Part shown: one piece after another, positions 1-5,160 of the stretch
Layout: each line of letters starts with the position of its first letter
How positions within the stretch are numbered: position 1 is the first letter of the stretch
Assembly: GCA_023489135.1 (NCBI GenBank)
Contig: JAMDCE010000682.1
Coordinates: 1-6,925 of the forward strand
DNA length: 6,925 nt
Reading direction: 5' to 3'
DNA from: Chloroflexota bacterium
GTDB taxonomy: Bacteria; Chloroflexota; Chloroflexia; JAMDCE01
Notes under the pieces: model-generated
Database searches by the model: none
Told to the model about the DNA's origin: nothing
The model's input: the letters and a program-made list of their open reading frames with translations, nothing else
Translations under genes and position numbers: made by a program

Positions 1-1
1 G

Positions 2-394
2 CCTGGTCGGGCACCTGAAGGTCCCATCCTGCTGCGTGTATTTGTCGGCGGCGCACATAATCAGTCGTTAGTGGAACTGGACGATGCCGAAATGATTCAA
101 ATGGTGCGCGAGGAGCTACGCCAGATAATGAGCCTGGGCGCCGAGCCAGAGTTCTCGCAAGTATTCCGCTGGATCAAGGGTATGCCCCAGTATACGCTGG
201 GACATCTAGATCGATTGGATGCTATCGATTCCAGGCTGGCCGAGCATCCAGGTCTGTATTTGTGCGGTGCGTCTTACCGTGGCGTAGGCACAGGCGACGT
301 GATGAACTCGGCTGAGATGGCAGTAGCGAAGGCGCTTGAGTTTCTCAGTGGGAGGAAACCTGCAGAGGCAGGTTCGTCGGCAGGAACACGATAA
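2..394 (+). CDS. hemY: HemY-type protoporphyrinogen/coproporphyrinogen oxidase, C-terminal part (5' truncated by window edge)
   Basis: The frame is open from base 2 to the TAA at 392-394 and gives the last 130 residues of an FAD-dependent porphyrinogen oxidase. These enzymes oxidise protoporphyrinogen IX, or coproporphyrinogen III in the Gram-positive-type pathway (then called CgoX), late in haem synthesis. The visible evidence is the family's C-terminal pattern: GRAPEGPILLRVFVGGA at the window start, a helical stretch rich in acidic and Arg residues, FRWIKGMPQYTLGHL, and then GLYLCGASYRGVG followed by a helix (SAEMAVAKALEFL). That last segment matches the FAD-contacting C-terminal motif of the family. 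The GTG at 71 is an internal codon, not the start, because homology continues upstream to the window edge. The last ~15 residues (KPAEAGSSAGTR) are an unconserved tail. Which substrate it uses cannot be decided from this fragment. Confidence 0.9.
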   Translation, partial: PGRAPEGPILLRVFVGGAHNQSLVELDDAEMIQMVREELRQIMSLGAEPEFSQVFRWIKGMPQYTLGHLDRLDAIDSRLAEHPGLYLCGASYRGVGTGDVMNSAEMAVAKALEFLSGRKPAEAGSSAGTR

Positions 395-410
395 ATCTCC
401 TCGGTAACGA

Positions 411-443
411 TTAACGGCCAACTCTCTCAGAGTTGGCCGTTAA
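411..443. terminator. Perfect 15-bp inverted repeat, probable bidirectional terminator
   Basis: TTAACGGCCAACTCT (411-425) is followed by a 3-base loop (CTC) and then its exact reverse complement (429-443). It begins 17 bases after the hemY stop and lies between two convergent genes (hemY on + and the 83-residue membrane protein on -), the usual place for a shared terminator. The stem ends in TTAA on both sides, so a short A/U-rich edge exists in either direction. There is no long U-tract, so strict rho-independent activity is uncertain. Confidence 0.6.
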
Positions 444-489
444 GAACTGCATTGAGCCACTATTTACCTCTTGCCCCGACCTCTCGAAG

Positions 490-507
490 GCCCTTCCTGG
501 GAAGGGC
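490..507 (-). terminator. Short GC-rich hairpin just past the small membrane-protein gene
   Basis: GCCCTTC (490-496) pairs with GAAGGGC (501-507) around a CTGG tetraloop. On the minus strand it lies 17 bases downstream of the stop of the 83-residue gene. No U-tract follows, so it may be a 3' stabilising hairpin working with the stronger palindrome at 411-443 rather than a terminator by itself. Confidence 0.35.
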
Positions 508-523
508 GCCTGGCAGGCAAGGT

Positions 524-775
524 TTACCGATAGATCACCGTGTAGACGCCGTTCCCGCCGACGAAGGCCAGGCCCAATCCAGCGACGAGCATCACGACGT
601 TGATAATGGTTTCCGTCATTACCCTCGTCTGACCAGCTACCGCCACCTGAGCAACTGCGCCCACGCGGGCTGTACCTCTAGTCAGCCTCACTGCCGCTGT
701 CGTGATCAAGAAAATCCCAAGGCCAATCATCATCCAGAGCACCAGGAAGGCCATTGCAATTCCGATGGGGTTCAT
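524..775 (-). CDS. Small two-helix membrane protein of unknown function (83 aa)
   Basis: I do not recognise a family. The protein begins MNPIGIAMAFLVLW and has two hydrophobic segments, about residues 5-29 and 54-77. The segments are joined by a loop carrying Arg30, Arg33, Arg37 and Arg51. By the positive-inside rule the loop should be cytoplasmic and both ends outside; this is inference. The second helix is Gly/Val-rich (LVAGLGLAFVGGNG), which can favour helix packing and oligomerisation. The ATG start is supported by a near-perfect ribosome site (AAGGAGGT, 783-790) 7 bases upstream, which makes this a convincing gene despite its size. It is a single-gene unit, convergent with hemY and separated by 285 bp from the HD-GYP gene upstream on the same strand. 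That upstream spacer carries an unusual repeat cluster, so expression may be tightly regulated. There are no cysteines or obvious catalytic residues. Confidence 0.75.
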   Translation of the reverse strand: MNPIGIAMAFLVLWMMIGLGIFLITTAAVRLTRGTARVGAVAQVAVAGQTRVMTETIINVVMLVAGLGLAFVGGNGVYTVIYR

Positions 776-782
776 GGTTGTT

Positions 783-790
783 ACCTCCTT
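783..790 (-). promoter_or_regulatory. Strong Shine-Dalgarno site of the 83-aa membrane protein
   Basis: On the minus strand the site reads AAGGAGGT, complementary to the 16S rRNA tail, with 7 bases (AACAACC) between it and the ATG at 773-775. It fixes the start of the small gene. It also forms part of the inverted repeat 778-789/843-854. Confidence 0.85.
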
Positions 791-825
791 TGCGCTTGAT
801 TTGCTATCCCCTTCCTTTCAATGCC

Positions 826-854
826 ATCGTACATCCGCTGCCAGGAGGTAACAA
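826..854 (-). promoter_or_regulatory. Candidate sigma-70-like promoter for the 83-aa membrane protein
   Basis: On the minus strand TTGTTA (849-854) and TACGAT (826-831) are separated by 17 bases; each matches four of six consensus positions. Transcription would start near 819 and give a leader of about 44 bases. The half-site cluster at 877-929 would then lie roughly 60-110 bases upstream of the start, a position suited to activators. The match is only moderate and competes with the masked-ribosome-site reading of the same bases. Confidence 0.35.
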
Positions 855-876
855 TCGTTCAAGAGCTTCATTTTGA

Positions 877-981
877 GGTCTATAATGGGTCTATTCTCCG
901 GCCGTGCCCGGGTCTACTCGGGGTCTATTGTGCTACCCTAGACCGCGTGCCGGTCACAACGCAATAGAGCCGGAATAGAGC
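877..981. promoter_or_regulatory. Cluster of GGTCTA/TCTATT half-sites with 11-bp phasing (putative regulator-binding array)
   Basis: GGTCTA occurs at 877, 888, 911 and 922 (start-to-start steps 11, 23 and 11). Its inverse TAGACC is at 939-944, and AATAGAGC occurs at 963 and 974 (step 11) in the opposite orientation. Pairs of direct repeats about one helical turn apart are the known binding arrangement of OmpR/PhoB-family response regulators, and the flipped copies would allow looping or two-sided binding. Which protein binds, if any, is unknown. The position upstream of the 83-residue gene suggests it controls that gene. Confidence 0.5.
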
Positions 982-1013
982 ATAAGAACTATTCTGGCAT
1001 CAATCGATTTCTC

Positions 1014-1026
1014 ATGCACCGTGCAT
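1014..1026. repeat. 13-bp palindrome downstream of the HD-GYP gene
   Basis: ATGCAC-C-GTGCAT is a perfect 6-bp inverted repeat with one central base, 35 bases past the HD-GYP stop codon. It could be a small operator or part of a weak 3' hairpin. No U-tract follows on either strand. Confidence 0.35.
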
Positions 1027-1060
1027 CATCACATCTATAATGCATCGGCGTGGGGCTGTT

Positions 1061-2983
1061 TCAAGCGCTTGCGCCTGAGGTCAGATTCATCATCTGCTTG
1101 TCGCGTGGTCCCAACATCGACGATGTGGTGCCAAGCTGAACCCTGGGAAAGACCATTTCTGAAGGAATCGGCTGAGGTTCGATTCTTGTCTGAGGCTCGA
1201 TGGCTTTGAGGAATGCGTCCACGACCGCGGGGTCGAACTGACTTCCCGACCCTGCCCTAACTTGAGCCACTGCGTACTCCTTGGTCATTGCCTTTCGATA
1301 AGGCCTGTCAGAAGTCATAGCGTCGTAGGCGTCGGCGACCGCGATTATGGCTGCTAATTTGGGAATAGTAGCGCTGAGTTCATCGGGGTAACCCTTGCCG
1401 TCAAAGCGCTCATGGTGTGACCGGACAATAGGAATGGTTTCGGCAAGCTTGGGAACTTGCTTCAAAATGTTCTCGGCCAGCACAGGGTGGCGCTTCACAA
1501 GCTGCCACTCGTCTGCTGTCAGTGGACCGTTTTTGCCCAGGACATTCTCAGGAATACCAATCTTACCTATGTCGTGAAAGAGCGCGGCGAGTTCCAGCGT
1601 CTTGAGATCATCATCTGATAATGCCATCTGCAAACCTATCGTCATTGCCAGGTCTCTAACCGCCTCAGAATGGCCCTTCGTATACGGATCCTTGGCCTCG
1701 ACCGTCGCCACCAGCGCAGCTATGGTGCTGAGATAGTTACTGTGAACCTGCTCATGGAGTTGGGCGCTATGAATACCAGCTGCAGCAAGCTCTGCGAAGG
1801 TTTCGAGCACTGTCAACTCGTTATCGGAGAAAGTATGCGGCTCCTTGAAAGTTATGTCTAGAGCTCCGACTACGTCGTCGCCGACAGCTAAAGGGAGGCA
1901 AGCTGCGGCAATTACGCCCTCTCTTGCTGCGGATGGGCTCAACAGGTCCAGGTTTACAGGGTCTCCGTCGACCACAAAGCGACGCCTGCCAGAGATCGCT
2001 CGTGTTGCAGGACCATCCAGCGATATCTCGGGATACTGCAGGTAAGCATCGCTCAACCCTATCTGGCTCGCCAGGCTGAGGCTCTTACGCTTTTTGTCAT
2101 ACAGGAATATGGCAACGCCGTGCGCTTGCGTCAGGTCTCCTACACTGTTAACAATGCAAGCAAGGACCTCGTCGAGGTCGAGAGACCTGTTCAGTACCAG
2201 CCCAATGTGATAAAGGGCATCCATCTCGTCGATGCGCCGCCGCAGGTTCGAGTTAGCATCCGCGAGCTTCTCGTTAACTTCAATCAGATCAGCGTCACGA
2301 GCGAGAACTGTCTTCGTTTGAGCTACGCTCATTCGGATTGAGGCCCAGGGCATCAGTAGCGGCAGTGAAAACGCAAGCAGACCCGGCCATCCCATCGACT
2401 GATAGCCAAGAGCCGCCATTAAGCCCATCGTCACCGCCATCAAGTGATGCAGGATCAGCCATCGATGACTCTCGTTGAAAACCGTCCTGAAGTCCCCTCC
2501 TGCGGTTAGACTAACAACAAGAGTGATCATGCCAGTGTTTATGGCGAAGTACACAATGGCCGCGGCACCTGTTGGTATGGCTGCCGTAAGATCACGCGCA
2601 GGCCAGACACCTCCTGTGAGCGCATAAGTCGCCCCCGCAACTCCTGCAGAAATGGTGAACACACTGGTGTTGAAGACTATCTTGTACCATTCACGCCGTT
2701 TGGGGTAGAAGGCGTGAACAGCTGCGGCGCTGAGGTTCACAAGAATGCCACCAGCTGGACCAAAAAGCAGGAGTGAGATGAAGGATACGGCAGAGGCGAT
2801 GGAAATGCTGCTACCAGAGAACAAGGAGACTGGGGCAGCCTGGGCCACCCCACCGAGGATTAGCAGAAGGATTAAAGTGCCAATGTCCAAGGAATAAGGA
2901 AGGTTGGACGCCGCGTAGGCAACCCCAACCAATCCTCCCAGGGCTGAGACCACAATATAGTACCTGGCTGCGCCGTTCACCAC
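1061..2983 (-). CDS. Membrane-anchored GAF/HD-GYP cyclic-di-GMP phosphodiesterase (640 aa)
   Basis: Probable sensor-type phosphodiesterase that degrades cyclic di-GMP at the inner face of the membrane. Residues ~5-212 are strongly hydrophobic (roughly seven or eight helices, MASE-like sensor). Residues ~215-258 look like a coiled coil, ~262-400 form a GAF domain, and ~405-595 form the HD-GYP domain. All key HD-GYP residues are visible: His438 (KGHSEAVR), His470-Asp471 (HDIGKIGIPE), His499 (VKRHP), His523-His524-Glu525 with Asp528-Gly-Lys-Gly-Tyr-Pro533, and Asp551 (ADAYDAM). It should therefore be catalytically competent. A ~45-residue Pro-rich tail follows. The GTG at 2981-2983 is the first possible start after an in-frame stop at 3023-3025. 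The ribosome site is weak (GGGGG, about 8 bases away), and a second GTG follows immediately. It lies 48 bp downstream of the protease gene on the same strand, so the two are probably co-transcribed. The ligand sensed by the membrane and GAF parts is unknown. Confidence 0.93.
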   Translation of the reverse strand: MVNGAARYYIVVSALGGLVGVAYAASNLPYSLDIGTLILLLILGGVAQAAPVSLFSGSSISIASAVSFISLLLFGPAGGILVNLSAAAVHAFYPKRREWYKIVFNTSVFTISAGVAGATYALTGGVWPARDLTAAIPTGAAAIVYFAINTGMITLVVSLTAGGDFRTVFNESHRWLILHHLMAVTMGLMAALGYQSMGWPGLLAFSLPLLMPWASIRMSVAQTKTVLARDADLIEVNEKLADANSNLRRRIDEMDALYHIGLVLNRSLDLDEVLACIVNSVGDLTQAHGVAIFLYDKKRKSLSLASQIGLSDAYLQYPEISLDGPATRAISGRRRFVVDGDPVNLDLLSPSAAREGVIAAACLPLAVGDDVVGALDITFKEPHTFSDNELTVLETFAELAAAGIHSAQLHEQVHSNYLSTIAALVATVEAKDPYTKGHSEAVRDLAMTIGLQMALSDDDLKTLELAALFHDIGKIGIPENVLGKNGPLTADEWQLVKRHPVLAENILKQVPKLAETIPIVRSHHERFDGKGYPDELSATIPKLAAIIAVADAYDAMTSDRPYRKAMTKEYAVAQVRAGSGSQFDPAVVDAFLKAIEPQTRIEPQPIPSEMVFPRVQLGTTSSMLGPRDKQMMNLTSGASA

Positions 2984-3003
2984 CTCACAACCCCCGTGCC
3001 GAG

Positions 3004-3015
3004 CGGTAGCTACCG
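3004..3015. repeat. 12-bp palindrome in the protease/HD-GYP gap
   Basis: CGGTAGCTACCG is perfectly self-complementary and sits in the 48-bp gap between the protease stop (3032) and the HD-GYP start (2983). As RNA it would give only a 4-bp stem with an AGCU loop, so a protein-binding site or mRNA processing site is as likely as a hairpin. It may adjust relative expression of the two genes, but that is speculation. Confidence 0.35.
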
Positions 3016-3031
3016 ACCCAACTTATCTGAT

Positions 3032-4714
3032 TTAGTCAAGTCGACCAGCAGAATCCCAAGCGACGTTGTCCCAAGCCACGTTATCCCACGCGACGTTATC
3101 CCAGGCGACGTTATCCCAGGCTACATTGTCCCAGGCCACGTTATCCCACGCCACATTGTCCCAGGCGACGTTATCCCAGGCGACGTTATCCCACGTCACA
3201 TTGTCCCAGGCGACGTTATCCCACGTGATGTTGGACCACGGAATCCCCCGAGAATCAACCCCGCCGTGGTATGTCAGATCCTTCCACACTAAATTCGACT
3301 TGCCTTTTATCAGAGGAAACACAAGCGCGGCAAACGCGTCGGCAGGTCGGGCCATTTGATTGCCGATCGTAGGTGACAAGTTAACTGCACGAGCAGCGTC
3401 GACGTATCCAGCGCCAACTGCATTTGCATCATAGCCATTCAATTTGCTAGCCGAAGCCATCAACTGTTGCTTCACCTGGTCTGGGGTCAGACCAGGGTTT
3501 GCGCTAAGCACTAGAGCAGCTACGCCTGATACTGCGGCAGCGGCCTGGGAGGTGCCGGTGAGGCGGAAATAGTCTTTATTGACGACTCTATCAGGATAGA
3601 GTGTGTCCAGGTAACTTCCGGCGACTCGTGTCGAAACCATTTTGCGCCCTGGTGCCACCACGTCTGGCTTGGTCAGGCCGTCCAAAGTAGGCCCGCGAGA
3701 TGAGAACGGCGTTAGAGTGTCGTCATCCCGTGAAACGGTAGCATTCATATCAGTGGCGCCGACTGTCACAACGTAAGGATCGTGGCCAGGAGTCGAGATC
3801 GTCCTTGCATTCGGCCCCGCATTACCTGCCGACGAAACCACAACGATGCCTGCGTGCCAGGCCAACTCTACGGCTGCGGACAGAGGGTCCATCGTATACG
3901 ACGTATTTGCCGGGGCTCCAAGGGAAAGGTTAATGACACGGATTCCATATTTCTTGCGGTTCTGTACGGCCCATTGAATTCCCTGGATAACCGTGGACAT
4001 GCGAGCGGAACCGGTATCGCCGATAACTCGCACCGAGACGATGTTTGCTTGAGGAGCAACACCGCTCCAATCAGCATCCTGTCCAGCAATAATACCTGCC
4101 ACGTGAGTGCCATGCCCACCAGGGTCCTGGTAGTTCTGCGAGCCTGCCACAAGATCGACGGAGGCAAGAATGCGCTTCTTGTCTATTCCGTGTTGCGATG
4201 GCACCACGCCCGAATCGAGTACTGCTACTGTTACTCCTGAACCAGAAATGCCTTTTTCCCATACATCCTGCGCCTTCAGGGCCCGCGCGTAATCGACCAT
4301 ATCGCCGCTATACGGGCTCCCTGTGGGCCTAAGAGCAACGTCCCGCGATATGTACCGAACGTCAGGATCGGCGCTCAACGCCGCGAGGCGGCTAACGCTA
4401 ATCAGCCCACTAGCTCCTTCAACGATTCCAAGGCTCTTTGCAGGGACCCCACCTTGCTTCCGAATCTTCCCCTTAGCCTTGAGCTCGGGCTTAACATCCA
4501 CTGCCAACGTGGAGGCAGAGCTAGCCGTATTCATCTGCACGATTACGGGAACGAGATCAGAAGCGTTCGATGCAACCAGAGCCCGCAGGTCAGGGGAGAT
4601 CTTCTCTGGACTGGCTGCTTGGCTCTGCATCGGCAGGATGGCCAGTGGACCAAGAAGTAATGAGGCGGCGACGAGGACGATGACAAATGGTTTGAACCAC
4701 TTCTCAAGTCTCAC
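3032..4714 (-). CDS. Secreted subtilisin-like (S8) serine protease with C-terminal WDNVA repeat tail (560 aa)
   Basis: Exported endopeptidase of the subtilase family. With the GTG start at 4712-4714, residues 1-~34 form a signal peptide (RLEKWFKPF, hydrophobic core, then QSQA|A). Residues ~50-130 resemble the I9-type propeptide. The catalytic domain spans ~145-445 with Asp167 (VAVLDSGV), His201 (GGHGTHVAGI), oxyanion Asn298 (SSAGNAGP) and Ser389 (LTGTSQAAA), so the triad is complete. After a ~45-residue linker, residues 493-557 are tandem pentapeptides (WSNIT, WDNVA, WDNVT, nine WDNVA, then WDSAG), ending RLD-stop. There is no LPXTG anchor. The start is chosen because AAAGGA lies 8 bases upstream and gives a clean signal peptide. 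The longer frame from GTG 4810 would start inside the promoter. The HD-GYP gene follows 48 bp downstream. The substrate is unknown; the tail may bind a surface or partner. Confidence 0.92.
   Translation of the reverse strand: MRLEKWFKPFVIVLVAASLLLGPLAILPMQSQAASPEKISPDLRALVASNASDLVPVIVQMNTASSASTLAVDVKPELKAKGKIRKQGGVPAKSLGIVEGASGLISVSRLAALSADPDVRYISRDVALRPTGSPYSGDMVDYARALKAQDVWEKGISGSGVTVAVLDSGVVPSQHGIDKKRILASVDLVAGSQNYQDPGGHGTHVAGIIAGQDADWSGVAPQANIVSVRVIGDTGSARMSTVIQGIQWAVQNRKKYGIRVINLSLGAPANTSYTMDPLSAAVELAWHAGIVVVSSAGNAGPNARTISTPGHDPYVVTVGATDMNATVSRDDDTLTPFSSRGPTLDGLTKPDVVAPGRKMVSTRVAGSYLDTLYPDRVVNKDYFRLTGTSQAAAAVSGVAALVLSANPGLTPDQVKQQLMASASKLNGYDANAVGAGYVDAARAVNLSPTIGNQMARPADAFAALVFPLIKGKSNLVWKDLTYHGGVDSRGIPWSNITWDNVAWDNVTWDNVAWDNVAWDNVAWDNVAWDNVAWDNVAWDNVAWDNVAWDNVAWDSAGRLD
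3046..3240 (-). repeat. 15-bp tandem repeat encoding the WDNVA pentapeptide array
   Basis: Twelve consecutive 15-bp units run from 3061 to 3240, with a degenerate thirteenth at 3046-3060. On the minus strand the common unit reads TGG GAT AAC GTC GCC. Units differ mainly at third codon positions (GAT/GAC, AAC/AAT, GTC/GTG/GTA, GCC/GCG/GCT) while the peptide stays WDNVA in ten of them. Units 5, 7 and 10 counted from 3061 share the linked GAC-AAT variant, which suggests unit copying within the array. Because the period is a multiple of three, gain or loss of units keeps the frame. Confidence 0.93.
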
Positions 4715-4722
4715 AGCTTCCG

Positions 4723-4728
4723 TCCTTT
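4723..4728 (-). promoter_or_regulatory. Ribosome binding site that decides the protease start
   Basis: AAAGGA on the minus strand lies 8 bases before the GTG at 4712-4714. This selects that codon over the upstream in-frame GTG at 4808-4810. The latter would add 32 residues ahead of the signal peptide and overlaps the promoter. Confidence 0.65.
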
Positions 4729-4798
4729 CTCGCCAGAATTGGCGAAAACCTAGGTGTAGCGAAACTCCCCCACGTCCTCCCAACCCAACATTGAATCT

Positions 4799-4826
4799 AG
4801 TGTAATACACGTTTATACTAAGTCAA
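4799..4826 (-). promoter_or_regulatory. Candidate promoter of the protease/HD-GYP unit
   Basis: On the minus strand TTGACT (4821-4826, five of six consensus bases) and TACACT (4799-4804, four of six) are 16 bases apart. A second overlapping choice is GTAACA (4835-4840) with TATAAA (4812-4817), 17 bases apart. Either places the transcript start near 4790-4806, upstream of the chosen protease start, with a leader of about 80-90 bases. Confidence 0.5.
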
Positions 4827-5122
4827 TGAAACTTTGTTACTAGCCTAAAAGTACCATAGTGTCCCGCAGGCGGATGGTCGACATCGTGGTCTGCAATAAG
4901 CACAACCTTGCAGCGCCTTTGCGTTCAGGTGGACGATTTGTAGATCGGTTGTGGATGCGAACTTCATCCTGAGAAACGTCTCCTGTCTAACGACCATCAG
5001 TGGATATCACACAAATGGAGACCTGGATCTCCCTACCATTATTATCGGCACTTTTCTCCAGAACTTAATACCAAAAATAGAACACAGCGGTTTCAAGTTT
5101 GAATCAGGTGGCTGGCGAGCGG

Positions 5123-5151
5123 TTGCAACAAAACTATTCGAGGAATATAAT
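5123..5151 (+). promoter_or_regulatory. recQ promoter giving a nearly leaderless mRNA
   Basis: TTGCAA (5123-5128) and a perfect TATAAT (5146-5151) are separated by 17 bases. A start point about 7 bases after the -10 box falls at ~5158, only 2-3 bases before the ATG at 5161. The nearest ribosome-site-like sequence (CGAGGA, 5139-5144) is 16 bases from the ATG and would lie upstream of the transcript, so leaderless translation is the simplest reading. Confidence 0.6.
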
Positions 5152-5160
5152 CTAGCAACG

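Larger units (their letters stand above)
778..854 (-). repeat. 12-bp perfect inverted repeat pairing with the ribosome site
   Basis: TTGTTACCTCCT at 778-789 is the exact reverse complement of AGGAGGTAACAA at 843-854, with 53 bases between. If minus-strand transcription starts upstream of 854, the mRNA contains UUGUUACCUCCU followed by its own AGGAGGUAACAA. The ribosome site of the 83-residue gene could then be masked in a hairpin. The alternative is that the distal arm is promoter DNA (see 826-854) and is never transcribed. Confidence 0.5.
776..1060. other. 285-bp regulatory spacer between the HD-GYP gene and the small membrane-protein gene
   Basis: No convincing gene lies here. Both flanking genes are on the minus strand, so it combines the 3' region of the HD-GYP gene with the promoter/leader of the 83-residue gene. 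It contains an anti-Shine-Dalgarno inverted repeat, phased TCTAT-type half-sites at 877-981, a 13-bp palindrome at 1014-1026, and a second copy of TCTATAATG (879-887 and 1034-1042). No strong U-tract terminator follows the HD-GYP stop. The stop itself sits in the 10-bp palindrome CAAGCGCTTG (1062-1071). Confidence 0.6.
4715..5160. other. 446-bp divergent spacer between the protease and recQ
   Basis: It holds the protease leader and promoter on the left and the recQ promoter on the right. Between about 4841 and 5120 I see no gene, RNA or clear repeat. The frame that runs in phase with recQ from GTG 4951 has no recognisable RecQ-family sequence before residue MTKN at 5161 and is judged untranslated. 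Confidence 0.55.

Noticed and set aside
452..799. Plus-strand 115-residue frame over the small membrane-protein gene
   Set aside because: Its composition (His, Arg and Ser rich, no domains) is not protein-like. The minus-strand gene has a strong ribosome site and clear membrane helices.
858..886. Plus-strand promoter with a perfect TATAAT at 881-886
   Set aside because: The -35 region (TTCAAG) is poor, no plus-strand gene follows, and the hexamer is part of the TCTAT repeat motif. An antisense RNA to the HD-GYP gene cannot be excluded.
3046..3240. CRISPR-like reading of the 15-bp repeats
   Set aside because: Units are contiguous with no spacers and encode a periodic peptide in frame with the protease.
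2996..3359. Plus-strand frames with period-5 peptides (DVIPG and SQATL types) across the repeat
   Set aside because: They are antisense shadows. A 15-bp repeat stays open in several frames, and only the minus-strand frame is part of a complete protease and shows third-position variation.
4715..4810. Longer protease start at GTG 4810
   Set aside because: It would put 32 extra residues ahead of the signal peptide and overlaps the promoter. GTG 4714 has AAAGGA at 8 bases and begins directly at the signal peptide.
4951..5160. In-frame 70-residue N-terminal extension of RecQ from GTG 4951
   Set aside because: It has no RecQ-like sequence, lies upstream of the consensus promoter at 5123-5151, and has no clear ribosome site. 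ATG 5161 matches where the family normally begins.
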